Both the position numbers and the translations under genes were made by a program. Shown one piece after another: positions 15,851 through 25,471 of a stretch of DNA of 51,606 nucleotides. This DNA comes from Prevotella sp. Its GTDB lineage: Bacteria; Bacteroidota; Bacteroidia; Bacteroidales; Bacteroidaceae. How positions within the stretch are numbered: position 1 is the first letter of the stretch; the number at the start of each line of letters is the position of its first letter. Location of the stretch: positions 1 to 51,606 of the forward strand of contig JAEEJK010000118.1 of the NCBI GenBank assembly GCA_016281815.1, read 5' to 3'. The notes under the pieces are model-generated. The model had not been told where the DNA came from, did not search any database, and worked only from the letters and a program-made list of their open reading frames with translations.

Positions 15851-16794
15851 AAAGCCCTAACAAGATACCATGCCGCAAGAGTTTCACCAGCACTTTGCTG
15901 GAACTGGCAAAAAAGGACAAGCAAATCATTGCCGTCACATCTGATGCCAGCGGTTCGGCCACACTGACCGACTTCGCCAACGAATTGCCCGAACAGTTCA
16001 TCGAGGTGGGAATTGCCGAACAGAACGCCATCGGAATATCGGCCGGACTGGCGTCGGCTGGCATGAAAGTGTTTGTCTTCGGACCGGCATGCTTTTACGT
16101 TGCCCGTGCCCTGGAGCAAGTAAAGGTCGATATGGCTTATTCACAGATGCCGGTGAAAATCTGTGGTGTCAGCGGTGGGGTGGCATACAGCCAACTTGGA
16201 GCCACCCATCACAGCCTGCATGATATCGCTGTGCTGCGCACATTCCCGGGTATGGAGATTTACTTGCCATGCGATGTCCGTCAGACACGAAAGATGGTGG
16301 AAAAATTGGTCAATCACCCAAAACCAGCCTATATCCGCGTTGGAAGAAATGCCGTCCCCGACGTATATGAGGACGATGACTTTGAGTTGGTGCTTGGCAA
16401 AGCAAATACTCTGATGGAGGGCAACGACATCACCATCATCGGAACAGGAGAAACGGTGGCTCACTGCCTCGAAGCAGGAAAAATGCTGAAAAGGAATGGC
16501 GTGAATGCCCGGGTGCTCGACATGCACTCCCTCAAACCATTTGACAAGGAGGCCGTGCTGAAAGCCGCAAGAGAGACGGGATGCATCGTCACTGCCGAGG
16601 AACACAGCATCTTTGGAGGACTGGGAGCAGCCGTAGCAGAAATCACGGCTCAGGAGTGTCCTATCAGGATGAAGATACTGGGCGTGCCGGATGAGAATGT
16701 CGTCCATGCCTCACCGCTTTCTGTGTTCCGTCACTATGGATTCGACTACCAGGGCATTTACGATGCCTGTATGAGCATCCTCGCTGCTAAATGA
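15847..16794 (+). CDS. Transketolase, C-terminal subunit
   Basis: The protein has 315 aa. It has the pyrimidine-binding domain with 'FIEVGIAEQNAIGISAGLA', whose Glu activates thiamine diphosphate in the family, and a C-terminal transketolase domain (from about 190, 'ITIIGTGETVAHCLEAGKML'). It is translationally coupled to the N-terminal subunit by a 4-bp overlap, and the two should form one heterotetramer-like enzyme. Its 3' end overlaps the convergent nrdG gene by 8 bp. Confidence 0.93.
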   Translation: MKSPNKIPCRKSFTSTLLELAKKDKQIIAVTSDASGSATLTDFANELPEQFIEVGIAEQNAIGISAGLASAGMKVFVFGPACFYVARALEQVKVDMAYSQMPVKICGVSGGVAYSQLGATHHSLHDIAVLRTFPGMEIYLPCDVRQTRKMVEKLVNHPKPAYIRVGRNAVPDVYEDDDFELVLGKANTLMEGNDITIIGTGETVAHCLEAGKMLKRNGVNARVLDMHSLKPFDKEAVLKAARETGCIVTAEEHSIFGGLGAAVAEITAQECPIRMKILGVPDENVVHASPLSVFRHYGFDYQGIYDACMSILAAK

Positions 16795-17287
16795 TGTCTG
16801 TGTTGGGTTGCCAGAGAATGACCTCCCCGGCATAAAGCGACTTCTGGACGTCTATCAGCCGCTGGTTGCTGGAGCCGCGGAACAACAAGTCTGGATCGTG
16901 CAGTTTCTGTATGAATGGTCCGTCTACCAGAACATCAATGTTTTCCAGCAACTCACGCTCGTCTTCATTGATCAGACTCTCATATACAAAACCCGTATAG
17001 CACCAGATGTCCTTGTTGGAATATCTGTGGATGGCTCTGGCAAGTTCACAAAAACCTTCTGCCTGATACATAGGGTCGCCTCCGGTAAACGTAACGTTGG
17101 CGAAAGGGTCTGCCATGATGATTTTCATCAACTCGCGAGTACTCATCTCTCTTCCTCCGTCGAATGCCCAGGAGTGAGGGTTGTGGCAGCCGGGACATTG
17201 GTGACTGCAGCCGGCACAATAGATGGAGGTCCGGAATCCCGGACCATCCACCATCGTATCTTCTATGATGTCAAGTACTCGAATCAT
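16787..17287 (-). CDS. nrdG: Anaerobic ribonucleotide reductase activating protein
   Basis: The protein has 166 aa, a radical SAM enzyme. The iron-sulfur ligands form CxxxCxxC at Cys27, Cys31 and Cys34 ('CSHQCPGC'), and the SAM-binding 'TFTGGDPM' follows. It uses SAM to install the glycyl radical on NrdD. Its start overlaps the nrdD stop (17284-17287, ATGA), the standard nrdDG arrangement. Confidence 0.96.
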   Translation of the reverse strand: MIRVLDIIEDTMVDGPGFRTSIYCAGCSHQCPGCHNPHSWAFDGGREMSTRELMKIIMADPFANVTFTGGDPMYQAEGFCELARAIHRYSNKDIWCYTGFVYESLINEDERELLENIDVLVDGPFIQKLHDPDLLFRGSSNQRLIDVQKSLYAGEVILWQPNTDII

Positions 17288-19521
17288 TCATCAAACAAAT
17301 CCTTCGGACCGTGGTCGATATGGGTCACGCGGTCGTTGAGTTCGGCGAGTTTGCCACTGTTCCAACGGTCAGTCGTTCCTACAAGGTATCCCGTGATGCG
17401 CTGCAACTTGTCGATGTTGGTCGAGCCGCATTTCGGACATGCCTCCAGATGGTCGTCGGCATTCTCATAACCGCAGTCCATGCAGCGGTTGCGGTTATGG
17501 TTGACAGAACCATAGCCCATGTCATATTGGTCCATCATGTCCACAACACTCATGATGACCTGTGGGTTGTGGGTGGCGTCGCCGTCTATCTCCACATAGA
17601 AGATATGGCCGCCACGGGTCAGGTTGTGATATGGAGCCTCCACTTCTGCCTTGTGGCGGGCGGAGCATTTGTAATAGACTGGCACATGGTTGGAGTTGGT
17701 ATAGTAGTCGCGGTCGGTCACACCAGGGATGATGCCAAACTCCTTGCGGTCCTTTTTGGTGAACTTACCCGACAATCCTTCTGCCGGAGTGGCAAGGACA
17801 GAGTAGTTATGATGGTAACGCTCTGAGAATTCGTTCACCCTGTCACGCATATAGGTGATGATTTTCAGTCCCAACTCCTGCGACTCGGCACTCTCTCCGT
17901 GATGTTTCCCAGTAAGGGCCACGAGACATTCTGCCAAACCTATGAAACCGATACCAAGAGTTCCCTGGTTGATGACACTCTTGATGGTGTCGTTCGGCTC
18001 CAACTTGTCGGCACCTATCCAAAGGCTTTTCATCAGCAGGGGAAACTGCCTGACAAAGGCTGTCTCCTGAAAATGGAAACGTTCATCAAGTTGTTTGGCG
18101 GTCAACTCGAGAATGTTGTCAAGTTTGGCGAAAAACATGCCAATTCGTTTTTGCTGGTCTTTCTCGCCCATGCATTCGATGGCAAGTTTCACGATGTTGA
18201 TGGTGGAGAACGAGAGATTGCCGCGTCCGATGGAGGTCTTGGGCCCGAAACGGTTCTCAAAAACGCGGGTGCGGCAACCCATGGTGGCCACCTCATGCAG
18301 GTAACGCTCCGGGTCATCGGCCTTCCATTCGTCAGTCTGGTTGAATGAGGCGTCAAGGTTCAGGAAGTTGGGGAAGAAGCGGCGTGCTGTCACCTTGCAG
18401 GCCAGAGTGTAGAGGTCGAAGTTACGGTCGCCGGGCAGGTAGTTGACACCGCGCTTTTTCTTCCATATTTGTATGGGGAAGATGGCGGTTTCTCCATTGC
18501 CCACTCCTTCGTAGGTGGACAACAGAATCTCGCGCATGATGCATCGGCCCTCGGCAGAAGTGTCGGTACCATAGTTGATGGATGAGAACACCACCTGGTT
18601 GCCACCGCGAGAGTGGATGGTGTTCATGTTGTGGATGAATGCTTCCATAGCCTGATGCACTCGTCCCACTGTTTTGTTGATAGCGTGCTGCAGGGCACGT
18701 TCCTTGCCGGTAAGCCCATCAAGGGGTTTCTTGATGTAGTCTATCAAGGGTTGATCATAAAATTCCTTGTAACTCTCCCCGTTGAGGTCCTCCAGACTCT
18801 TCAGTTCCTCAACAAACGTCATGCGCACATAGGGGGCAAGATAGAAGTCGAAAGCCGGTATGGCCTGACCGCCATGCATCTCGTTCTGGGCACACTCCAT
18901 AGAGATACAGGCCAGCACCGAGGCGGTCTCGATGCGGCGGGCGGGGCGTGAGGCACCGTGTCCGGCGATAAAACCGCAGTTGATGATATGGTCGAGGGGA
19001 TGCTGCACACAGGTAAGTGACTTGGTGGGGTAGTAGTCCTTGTCGTGGATGTGCAGGTAGTTGTGCTCCACCGCGTCACGGACATCTTCTGAGAGGAGGT
19101 AATCATCGACAAAAGGTTTCGTGCTTTCCGAGGCAAACTTCATCATCATTCCTGCCGGGGTGTCGGCATTCATGTTGGCATTCTCACGCGTGACATCGTT
19201 GTTCTTGATATTCACAATATCGAGGAACACCTCACGGGTCTTTGCCTTGCGTGCAATGGAACGTTGGTTGCGGTAGGCGATGTATTTCGAGGCCACATCC
19301 TTACGGCTCGATTTCATCAGTTCTATCTCCACCATGTCCTGAATCTGCTCCACAGTCATCTGACTTTCACCCTTCTGTGCGATATGGTCGGTGATTTTAT
19401 ACAGAAGACGCTCGTCTTCGCCCTTGTCAGTATGAAGCATGGCCTTGCGGATGGCAGCCATAATCTTTTGTTCATTGAAACCAACAATGCGTCCGTCGCG
19501 TTTTACAACAGTCTGAATCAT
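17284..19521 (-). CDS. nrdD: Anaerobic ribonucleoside-triphosphate reductase (class III)
   Basis: The protein has 745 aa. An N-terminal ATP-cone spans about residues 1-95 ('VVKRDGRIVGFNEQKIMAAI') and gives allosteric control. The catalytic barrel follows. Near the C terminus four cysteines (680, 683, 695, 698) form a zinc site, and the glycyl-radical loop RITGYL carries Gly711. It reduces ribonucleotides to deoxyribonucleotides under anoxia. It forms an operon with nrdG. A -7 box (TAAATTTG, 19588-19595) lies upstream. Confidence 0.97.
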   Translation of the reverse strand: MIQTVVKRDGRIVGFNEQKIMAAIRKAMLHTDKGEDERLLYKITDHIAQKGESQMTVEQIQDMVEIELMKSSRKDVASKYIAYRNQRSIARKAKTREVFLDIVNIKNNDVTRENANMNADTPAGMMMKFASESTKPFVDDYLLSEDVRDAVEHNYLHIHDKDYYPTKSLTCVQHPLDHIINCGFIAGHGASRPARRIETASVLACISMECAQNEMHGGQAIPAFDFYLAPYVRMTFVEELKSLEDLNGESYKEFYDQPLIDYIKKPLDGLTGKERALQHAINKTVGRVHQAMEAFIHNMNTIHSRGGNQVVFSSINYGTDTSAEGRCIMREILLSTYEGVGNGETAIFPIQIWKKKRGVNYLPGDRNFDLYTLACKVTARRFFPNFLNLDASFNQTDEWKADDPERYLHEVATMGCRTRVFENRFGPKTSIGRGNLSFSTINIVKLAIECMGEKDQQKRIGMFFAKLDNILELTAKQLDERFHFQETAFVRQFPLLMKSLWIGADKLEPNDTIKSVINQGTLGIGFIGLAECLVALTGKHHGESAESQELGLKIITYMRDRVNEFSERYHHNYSVLATPAEGLSGKFTKKDRKEFGIIPGVTDRDYYTNSNHVPVYYKCSARHKAEVEAPYHNLTRGGHIFYVEIDGDATHNPQVIMSVVDMMDQYDMGYGSVNHNRNRCMDCGYENADDHLEACPKCGSTNIDKLQRITGYLVGTTDRWNSGKLAELNDRVTHIDHGPKDLFDE

Positions 19522-19587
19522 TTTGTTTTAAGGCATTTAGTAGTTCATAAATCGAATAAAAACATAGCAACTCTGCCAATTCCTATG

Positions 19588-19595
19588 CAAATTTA
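19588..19595 (-). promoter_or_regulatory. -7 box of the nrdDG operon
   Basis: TAAATTTG on the minus strand lies 67 bp upstream of the ATG; no good -33 is seen. The palindrome ACAGGCCTGT lies just upstream of it, at about 19612-19621, and could be a regulator site (low confidence). Confidence 0.55.
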
Positions 19596-19670
19596 CATAA
19601 AAATCCCGACTTACAGGCCTGTTGGGATAAAGATTTTTGCTTTATTTTATGAGGAAAAAATGTAAAACAG

Positions 19671-19710
19671 AAAAATATTGCGCCACACTTTAACTTAAAA
19701 TGTGGCGCAA
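19671..19710 (-). terminator. Terminator of the large secreted repeat protein gene
   Basis: A 10-bp perfect stem (TTGCGCCACA at 19678-19687, TGTGGCGCAA at 19701-19710) is followed on the minus strand by TATTTTTC. It lies 33 bp after the stop codon at 19743. Confidence 0.9.
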
Positions 19711-19742
19711 CAGATAATTAAGAGGAGAAGTGAACTCTCAAC

Positions 19743-22340
19743 TTATTTCACAAACTTCTTTCCACCCTGGATGACGACTCCCTTGTAGTTGGGGCTCACC
19801 CGTTGGCCTGCTGTGTTGTAGACTGGTGCATTCGGGTCGAAGGTTGAAATGGAGGGATCATGGATTCCCATTGTAGCCGCAATAGCGGTAGGATATACTT
19901 GGTAACTGTCCTTGTAAATAACGAGGATACCAGTGACGGTGTAACTGGTGGGTTCGCTGAGCAAGGCTGCTTCCATGATCTTGAATTTGTCGAAGAGTTG
20001 AATAGACTCGCCATCTTTTGAGGCGTATGTCTTTCCCTCATTTTCTGTGATGTCTACCAACGACAGTCTGACGAGGTCGCAGAGATAGGTTTCCGAATTG
20101 AGTTGTGAGATAGTGACATCGACAGGTGCCGGTGCGCCACCGTCAGTGAAGGAGATCTTGTCGACATTGGTGTTTTCTGTCTTTGCCAATTCGGGAAGGT
20201 TGTTGTAAGGACTGTACTTGCCGATGATGGAACCGTTGAGCACCTGACCTGTGGTGAAGGTGAGCCCGGTGTTGTAGAACTCGATGGCTCCACTGGCATC
20301 ACGCACGAACACATCCTTATCGGTGGCATAGAGCACCTCGACATTGTTGAGTTTCAGTTCTGCTTCGGCATTCTTTTCCAGAGCCTTGAACTCGGCGATA
20401 TTGTTGCATACCGTCATGCTGGGACCAGGAGTGCCACCTCCAGCGAGCGATTGGGTCAGATAAATCTCAGGTTTGCCTTTGAAAGGAATGAGGATACCTT
20501 CAACGGTATAGGTGTCGTTCTCGTTGTAGTCACCCATTTCCACGTTGAACTTCTTGGCGTAGATCATCACGGAGTCGTTGCCGATGTAGGCATAGATGTT
20601 GGTATAGGTGCCTTCCTCTTTGGACACAATCTTCACACCCTCAATCTTGACGAGGTCACAGTAATAGGTGTCACCCTGAGCGTCTGCGATGGTGATGGTG
20701 CGGGCTGTGGCTGCTGAACCGGTTGTGACGGTGTAGCCGTCAGCACTGGTATTATTGTTCTTGGTGAACTCAGGAAGGTCGTTGTAGAGATCGAACTTGC
20801 CTTCTATCTGTCCGTTGAGCACCTGTCCTGCATCGAAGGCAAGACCGAGATTGTAGAAGTCGATGGCTCCGCTGGCATCACGCACATAAACATCTTTACC
20901 TGCCACACCGAGCACTTGTGCGTTGTTGAGTTTCAGAACGGCTTCAGTGCCTTTTTCCATTGCCCTGAATTCTGCGATGTTGTTGCAGACCTTCTTTCCG
21001 GGATCTGGAGGAATCACACTGCCACCATCCTTTTTGAAGATGCGCAGAGCAGTACCTGTGGTCTTGTCGGGAGCGTAGCAACTGAAAATAGGATTGCCGT
21101 TGTTGGGATTGAAGCGCATCAGGGTGCGGGCATTCTCGGCCCATTGGTTGAACAGCACAGTGGCGACACCGCCATCGATGGTGATGGAGGCCATGGCTTT
21201 CTCGTCGGGATTGTCCTCTGTCTTCAACTGGTTGCCAGAGGTGCTGGCTGCATAGAGATATGCGTTGCCCACATTGAAGTACCATTGTCCTGCAGAACCT
21301 TCAAGTGTAATAGTCTGCACCAGGTTCGACGGAGTAATGCTGTAGTTGCTTTCAACGACATCAGTGGCAGCGCGGTTGTTGCTGTTCTGAGTGGTACTGA
21401 GGGCGAAGGTCATTTCCTCGTTGACGATGATGATCTGGTCGCCGGCAGAAAGCGATGAGGCGTCGGTCACCAACTGGTAGGAATCAGTGCCTGCCTGCCC
21501 CTTCTCCTTGATGACGAGCAGATAACTGGCAGAACCAGCCTTGAATTTGTCGGTCTCCTCTGCAGAAGCCTTGATGGTGGTCTGACCGACTGTCAAAGGA
21601 GTGACGTTGCCTTGTTCATCAACGGTGGCCACTTTGACGTTGGAGGAGGAATAAGTGACAGCAAGGTTGTTGGGGTTGCTGAGTACAGGCAGGGTATAGG
21701 CATCACCCAAAGTGATGGTGTAATTACCTACTTCATAACTCAGACCGGCTTCTTGCTTGGCTACTGGTGCATCGGATGAGATGGAAAAATGCTTCACCTC
21801 ATAGGTGCCGGCAGTGGTCGCATGACCGATGTAATGGAAGCCCACCTGGATTTTTTTGCCAGCATAAGAGGTAAGGTCCAGCACGCGATCCACCCATCCT
21901 CCCCAGGTGCTGCTGGGTTTGTCATAGGGGATGTTGAGGCTTTTCCACTGGCCGCCTGCCTCACGCACGCATACCTCCAGTTCTTCCTCTATCGTACCGA
22001 AGTACTTGTTCACCTGGTCGGTGATGGCAAGGGTGGGGGTGCTGATGCCAGCAAGGTCGATGATGGGGGAGACGAGCCAACTTTCGCCTTCGTGATTGGC
22101 TTTTTTCTCCTCTCCGGCCAATTGTACAAAGGTGGTGGCTGTCATGCCGTATGAGCCTTGCGTCCAAATGGGAGTGCCCAGGTCATTGACCACGTCTTCG
22201 ATGACAAACTGATCCTGCGTGGTGAGGAAGTCTACCTCGTAAGGAGCCTGCACGGTAGCATAGTCTGCGTATGCTTTCGTGCCCACACTCAACATCATGC
22301 CGAGCATGGTGAAAAAGAAAAGATGTAGTTTTTTTACCAT
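19743..22340 (-). CDS. Secreted multidomain protein: choice-of-anchor J, Big2-like, two OB-like repeats
   Basis: The protein has 865 aa with a signal peptide (about 1-25). In order it shows: a jelly-roll 'choice-of-anchor J' type domain (about 30-185, 'ESWLVSPIIDLAGISTPTLAI'), a Big2-like immunoglobulin domain (about 200-275, 'VATVDEQGNVTPLTVGQTTI'), a beta-rich domain (about 285-435), and two tandem copies of an OB-like domain that start 'VCNNIAEF' (about 447 and 640, both with 'KDV(Y/F)VRDASGAI(D/E)FYN'). It ends with a short tail 'VYNTAGQRV' plus 'GGKKFVK', common in Prevotella secreted proteins and probably a surface or secretion signal. It is likely an extracellular adhesin or glycan-binding protein; no catalytic motif is visible. 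Confidence 0.85.
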   Translation of the reverse strand: MVKKLHLFFFTMLGMMLSVGTKAYADYATVQAPYEVDFLTTQDQFVIEDVVNDLGTPIWTQGSYGMTATTFVQLAGEEKKANHEGESWLVSPIIDLAGISTPTLAITDQVNKYFGTIEEELEVCVREAGGQWKSLNIPYDKPSSTWGGWVDRVLDLTSYAGKKIQVGFHYIGHATTAGTYEVKHFSISSDAPVAKQEAGLSYEVGNYTITLGDAYTLPVLSNPNNLAVTYSSSNVKVATVDEQGNVTPLTVGQTTIKASAEETDKFKAGSASYLLVIKEKGQAGTDSYQLVTDASSLSAGDQIIIVNEEMTFALSTTQNSNNRAATDVVESNYSITPSNLVQTITLEGSAGQWYFNVGNAYLYAASTSGNQLKTEDNPDEKAMASITIDGGVATVLFNQWAENARTLMRFNPNNGNPIFSCYAPDKTTGTALRIFKKDGGSVIPPDPGKKVCNNIAEFRAMEKGTEAVLKLNNAQVLGVAGKDVYVRDASGAIDFYNLGLAFDAGQVLNGQIEGKFDLYNDLPEFTKNNNTSADGYTVTTGSAATARTITIADAQGDTYYCDLVKIEGVKIVSKEEGTYTNIYAYIGNDSVMIYAKKFNVEMGDYNENDTYTVEGILIPFKGKPEIYLTQSLAGGGTPGPSMTVCNNIAEFKALEKNAEAELKLNNVEVLYATDKDVFVRDASGAIEFYNTGLTFTTGQVLNGSIIGKYSPYNNLPELAKTENTNVDKISFTDGGAPAPVDVTISQLNSETYLCDLVRLSLVDITENEGKTYASKDGESIQLFDKFKIMEAALLSEPTSYTVTGILVIYKDSYQVYPTAIAATMGIHDPSISTFDPNAPVYNTAGQRVSPNYKGVVIQGGKKFVK

Positions 22341-22513
22341 AATATAATAATGTTTAGTTAGTTAGTGGTTCTCAAAGGAACTTTTTGGTCACTTTAGCAT
22401 ACAAAAGTACAAAATAAATATGAAATGGTCTCATTATTGAGCATTTTTTTCAATCAAAAAAAATTGCAGTTAATATTCTGGCGAGAATCGATGCTTGAAA
22501 CAGAAAAATTGAT

Positions 22514-22521
22514 TAATTTTG
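22514..22521 (+). promoter_or_regulatory. -7 box of the CE1-like esterase gene
   Basis: TAATTTTG lies 26 bp upstream of the ATG; the -33 is not clear. A short leader fits the gene start at 22547. Confidence 0.6.
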
Positions 22522-22546
22522 TGGCAAACAAATAGGAAAAAGAAAA

Positions 22547-23677
22547 ATGCGAAAGATTTTGTTGATGCTGGGTGCTCTTTGCTGTTTTGCTTATTTGGGA
22601 GCACAAGATTTTATTGTCCCTCAGACCAACATCAATGCGAAGGGCTATCCACATGTTTTGCCTGACAACAGCGTGGAATTCAGAATCCGCTCCAATGAGG
22701 ATCTGAGCAAGATGAAAGTGTCTCTTGACCCATCATGCATCTTTGAGAGACAGACGGACGGCTCCTGGATGGCTCACACCAAACCTCTGGTGCCGGGTTT
22801 TCATTATTATTGGTTCACGCTGGGTGGTATGGATATCTCCGATCCTGCCAGCAAATGTTATTTTGGATGCGGCAGAATGACCAGTGCCATAGACATACCT
22901 GAAGCAGGTTGTAGTTTCTACGACATCAAGGACGTTCCGCATGGTAAGGTGAGCATCGTCACGTATTACTCGAAAGTGAGGAAATCTTATGCCACGATGT
23001 ATGTCTACACGCCTGCCAACTACGATTCAAGCAGCAAGCGCTTTCCTGTGCTGTACTTACAGCATGGGGGAGGGGAGGACGAGTCAGGATGGACTCACCA
23101 AGGCAAGACCAATTATATTCTCGACAACTTGATTGCGGAGGGCAAAGCCAAAGAGATGCTTGTGGTGATGTCAAACGGAAACATCACCGTTCCTGGTGCT
23201 GGTTTCGGCTATTCCATTCTGGGCATGAAAGGTTTTGAGGAAGAACTGCTGGAAGTGATCATTCCTTTTGTAGACCAAAACTTCCGAACCATCCCAAACA
23301 AGCAACACCGTGCGCTTTCCGGACTTTCCATGGGGGGTGGCCAGTCTTTCTTTGTGGGATTGCAGCATACTGATCTTTTCAGTTATATTGGCGTGTTCAG
23401 CACTGGCGTTTTCGGTGGCATCCGTGAGACGAAGTCATTTGACGCAGAGGCGGCAATGCCTGGTCTTATCTCTCAACATGATAAATACAACAAAGCACTG
23501 AAACTGTTTTACATCTCTGTAGGAACCGACGACCCGCGTCTTTCATCCACCCAGAATGCTGTCTCTGCCATGAGAAAATCAGGACTGGCCATCACTTTCA
23601 ATACTTTCCCGGGTGACCATGAATGGCAGGTGTGGAGGAAATCTCTTCATGATTTTGCTCAGAAATTGTTTGACTGA
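22547..23677 (+). CDS. Secreted CE1-like esterase (feruloyl/acetyl xylan esterase type)
   Basis: The protein has 376 aa with a signal peptide (1-19, ending YLGA). An N-terminal early-set immunoglobulin-like domain (about 35-110) precedes an esterase D type alpha/beta hydrolase. The nucleophile is in GLSMGG near residue 259, with 'LYLQHGGGEDESGW' as oxyanion region and the late 'FPGDHEWQVWR' carrying the catalytic His. Such enzymes remove ferulate or acetate from arabinoxylan. The neighbouring GH5 enzyme fits plant cell wall degradation. Confidence 0.88.
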   Translation: MRKILLMLGALCCFAYLGAQDFIVPQTNINAKGYPHVLPDNSVEFRIRSNEDLSKMKVSLDPSCIFERQTDGSWMAHTKPLVPGFHYYWFTLGGMDISDPASKCYFGCGRMTSAIDIPEAGCSFYDIKDVPHGKVSIVTYYSKVRKSYATMYVYTPANYDSSSKRFPVLYLQHGGGEDESGWTHQGKTNYILDNLIAEGKAKEMLVVMSNGNITVPGAGFGYSILGMKGFEEELLEVIIPFVDQNFRTIPNKQHRALSGLSMGGGQSFFVGLQHTDLFSYIGVFSTGVFGGIRETKSFDAEAAMPGLISQHDKYNKALKLFYISVGTDDPRLSSTQNAVSAMRKSGLAITFNTFPGDHEWQVWRKSLHDFAQKLFD

Positions 23678-23717
23678 GTTCGCGAACGTGAAGTTACATA
23701 AAAAACAAGTGGTTCAA

Positions 23718-24479
23718 ATGAAGAACAAGAAAATTCTCCCGATACTGTTGGTGGTGCTTTTGATGGCTTCATGCCGAAGTCTGACGGAGCAGGCAGCAAA
23801 GCCAAATGCTGACAACAGCAGCCAGTTTGTGATGTTGACCGATGCTGTTCCCGATGCGATTTTGGAAATTCGCTATTTCAGCACCTATAATTTCGTTGGG
23901 AAGCGTATTGATGGTTATGAACAACCCACAGCATTGCTGACTCGCCAGGCTGCCGACAGTCTCCGTGCTGTCAGTGATGATGTGAAACGCATGGGCTATC
24001 GACTGAAGATTTATGATGCTTACCGTCCGCAGAAAGCCGTAGACCACTTCGTGAGGTGGTCCCTGGAGGTAAAAGACACACTGATGAAGCGCTATTTCTA
24101 TCCCGACCTCGACAAGAGCGTGCTTTTCGCCCAGGAATACATCATGGAAAAAAGCGGACATACACGTGGGTCGACAGTGGACCTGACTCTCTTCGACATG
24201 GCAACAGAGAAAGAACTCGATATGGGCGGCACTTTCGACTGGTTTGGCCATGAGAGCCATCCTGACTTCGGCGGCAATCCCGATACAGGAGTTTATACTC
24301 CCAATGACAAAATTACGTCAGAGCAGTTCGCCCATCGCATGATTTTGCGAAGAGCCATGCTCAGGCATGGATTCAAGCCGTTGGATTCTGAGTGGTGGCA
24401 CTTCACACTGAAGAACGAGCCTTTCCCCGATACCTACTTCACCTTCCCTGTCAGGCAATTGCAGAATAATAAAAGGTGA
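23718..24479 (+). CDS. D-alanyl-D-alanine dipeptidase, VanX/M15D family lipoprotein
   Basis: The protein has 253 aa from the ATG at 23718, which gives a lipoprotein signal 'LLVVLLMASC'; the longer frame from 23613 runs into the previous gene and is rejected. The zinc metallopeptidase motifs of M15D are present: 'SGHTRGSTVDLTL' (metal His and Asp) and 'SEWWHF' (catalytic Glu and metal His). It cleaves D-Ala-D-Ala type dipeptides. In commensals without a van cluster it most likely serves peptidoglycan recycling rather than vancomycin resistance. Confidence 0.9.
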   Translation: MKNKKILPILLVVLLMASCRSLTEQAAKPNADNSSQFVMLTDAVPDAILEIRYFSTYNFVGKRIDGYEQPTALLTRQAADSLRAVSDDVKRMGYRLKIYDAYRPQKAVDHFVRWSLEVKDTLMKRYFYPDLDKSVLFAQEYIMEKSGHTRGSTVDLTLFDMATEKELDMGGTFDWFGHESHPDFGGNPDTGVYTPNDKITSEQFAHRMILRRAMLRHGFKPLDSEWWHFTLKNEPFPDTYFTFPVRQLQNNKR

Positions 24480-24490
24480 GTGCCAGGTGC

Positions 24491-25453
24491 TCATCTTTTC
24501 CTGTCGGTCTTCAGGAACAGTCCGGCCAAAATGGTTCCGCTGATACTGTGCCAGGCACACGAGATGGCACAGGGTAGGACAGAGAGGGGCTGTGCTGCGA
24601 AGAAGGTGCCCGCCAAAACGGTGGCGAGTCCGGCATTCTGCATGCCTACCTCTATGGATATCGTGCGTTTCTTGGCGATATTGAAACCAGCAACCTTTCC
24701 TGTCATCCATCCCAACAGATATCCCAAGGAATTGTGGCAGAATACCACGGCGAAAGTCCATATAAAGAGCATCAAGCCACGGGCGACAAGAGTATCATGG
24801 ACCGTGCTGATGACACCGCCCACTATGCACGCAAGGCATATCACGCTGATACCTGGCATCAACGACTGGATGGTGGGGAAGGAGGGCTTCTTGGAATAGG
24901 TGTAGTTGAGGAAACAGCCCACACCGACTGGTATGATGGTCACAATCAGGATATTGAGAAACATGCCGATGGTGTCAATCTCTATGATTTCTCCCGCTGT
25001 GAGTTGCATCAGCAATGGGGTCATCATGGGGGCGAGTAGGGTAGAGGCACAGGTCATTCCTACAGAGAAAGCCACATCACCATGGCAGAGATACGACATG
25101 ATATTGCTCGAAACACCACCAGGGCAACAGCCTACGAGCAGGATGCCCAGAGCCAGTGCTGGCTCTAAGCGAAACACATGTACCAGCAGATAGGCCACAC
25201 AAGGCATGATGAGGAACTGCGCGCAGGCTCCTATGAAAATGTCCAACGGGCGGCGGGCCAGGATACGGAAGTCTCCGGTGGTGAGCGTCAGACCCATCGT
25301 GAGCATGATGATACCGAGAATGACAGTCTGTGTCGTGCCCCGGACCCAAACAAAGAGATCTGGTATGAAAAAGGTCAGTACGGCGATGGCGGTGACGAAG
25401 AGTGAGGCATGGGCGGCGAGCCAGCGGCTTGTCTGTTGTAGAATCTGTATCAT
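24491..25453 (-). CDS. Bile acid:sodium symporter (BASS) family transporter
   Basis: The protein has 320 aa with about nine to ten hydrophobic transmembrane helices. The family signature 'GCCPGGVSSNIMSYLCHGD' lies near residue 110, and a second unwound region, 'SIEVGMQNAGLATVLA', lies near 270. Members import organic anions (bile acids, pantoate, keto acids) with sodium. It converges with the VanX-like gene, 11 bp apart. The substrate is not deducible. Confidence 0.92.
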   Translation of the reverse strand: MIQILQQTSRWLAAHASLFVTAIAVLTFFIPDLFVWVRGTTQTVILGIIMLTMGLTLTTGDFRILARRPLDIFIGACAQFLIMPCVAYLLVHVFRLEPALALGILLVGCCPGGVSSNIMSYLCHGDVAFSVGMTCASTLLAPMMTPLLMQLTAGEIIEIDTIGMFLNILIVTIIPVGVGCFLNYTYSKKPSFPTIQSLMPGISVICLACIVGGVISTVHDTLVARGLMLFIWTFAVVFCHNSLGYLLGWMTGKVAGFNIAKKRTISIEVGMQNAGLATVLAGTFFAAQPLSVLPCAISCAWHSISGTILAGLFLKTDRKR

Positions 25454-25471
25454 CTTGATGCAAGGAATTAC

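Noticed and set aside
23718..24479. Vancomycin resistance gene vanX
   Set aside because: There is no vanH/vanA ligase or van regulators nearby and the protein is a lipoprotein, so a cell wall recycling role is more likely.
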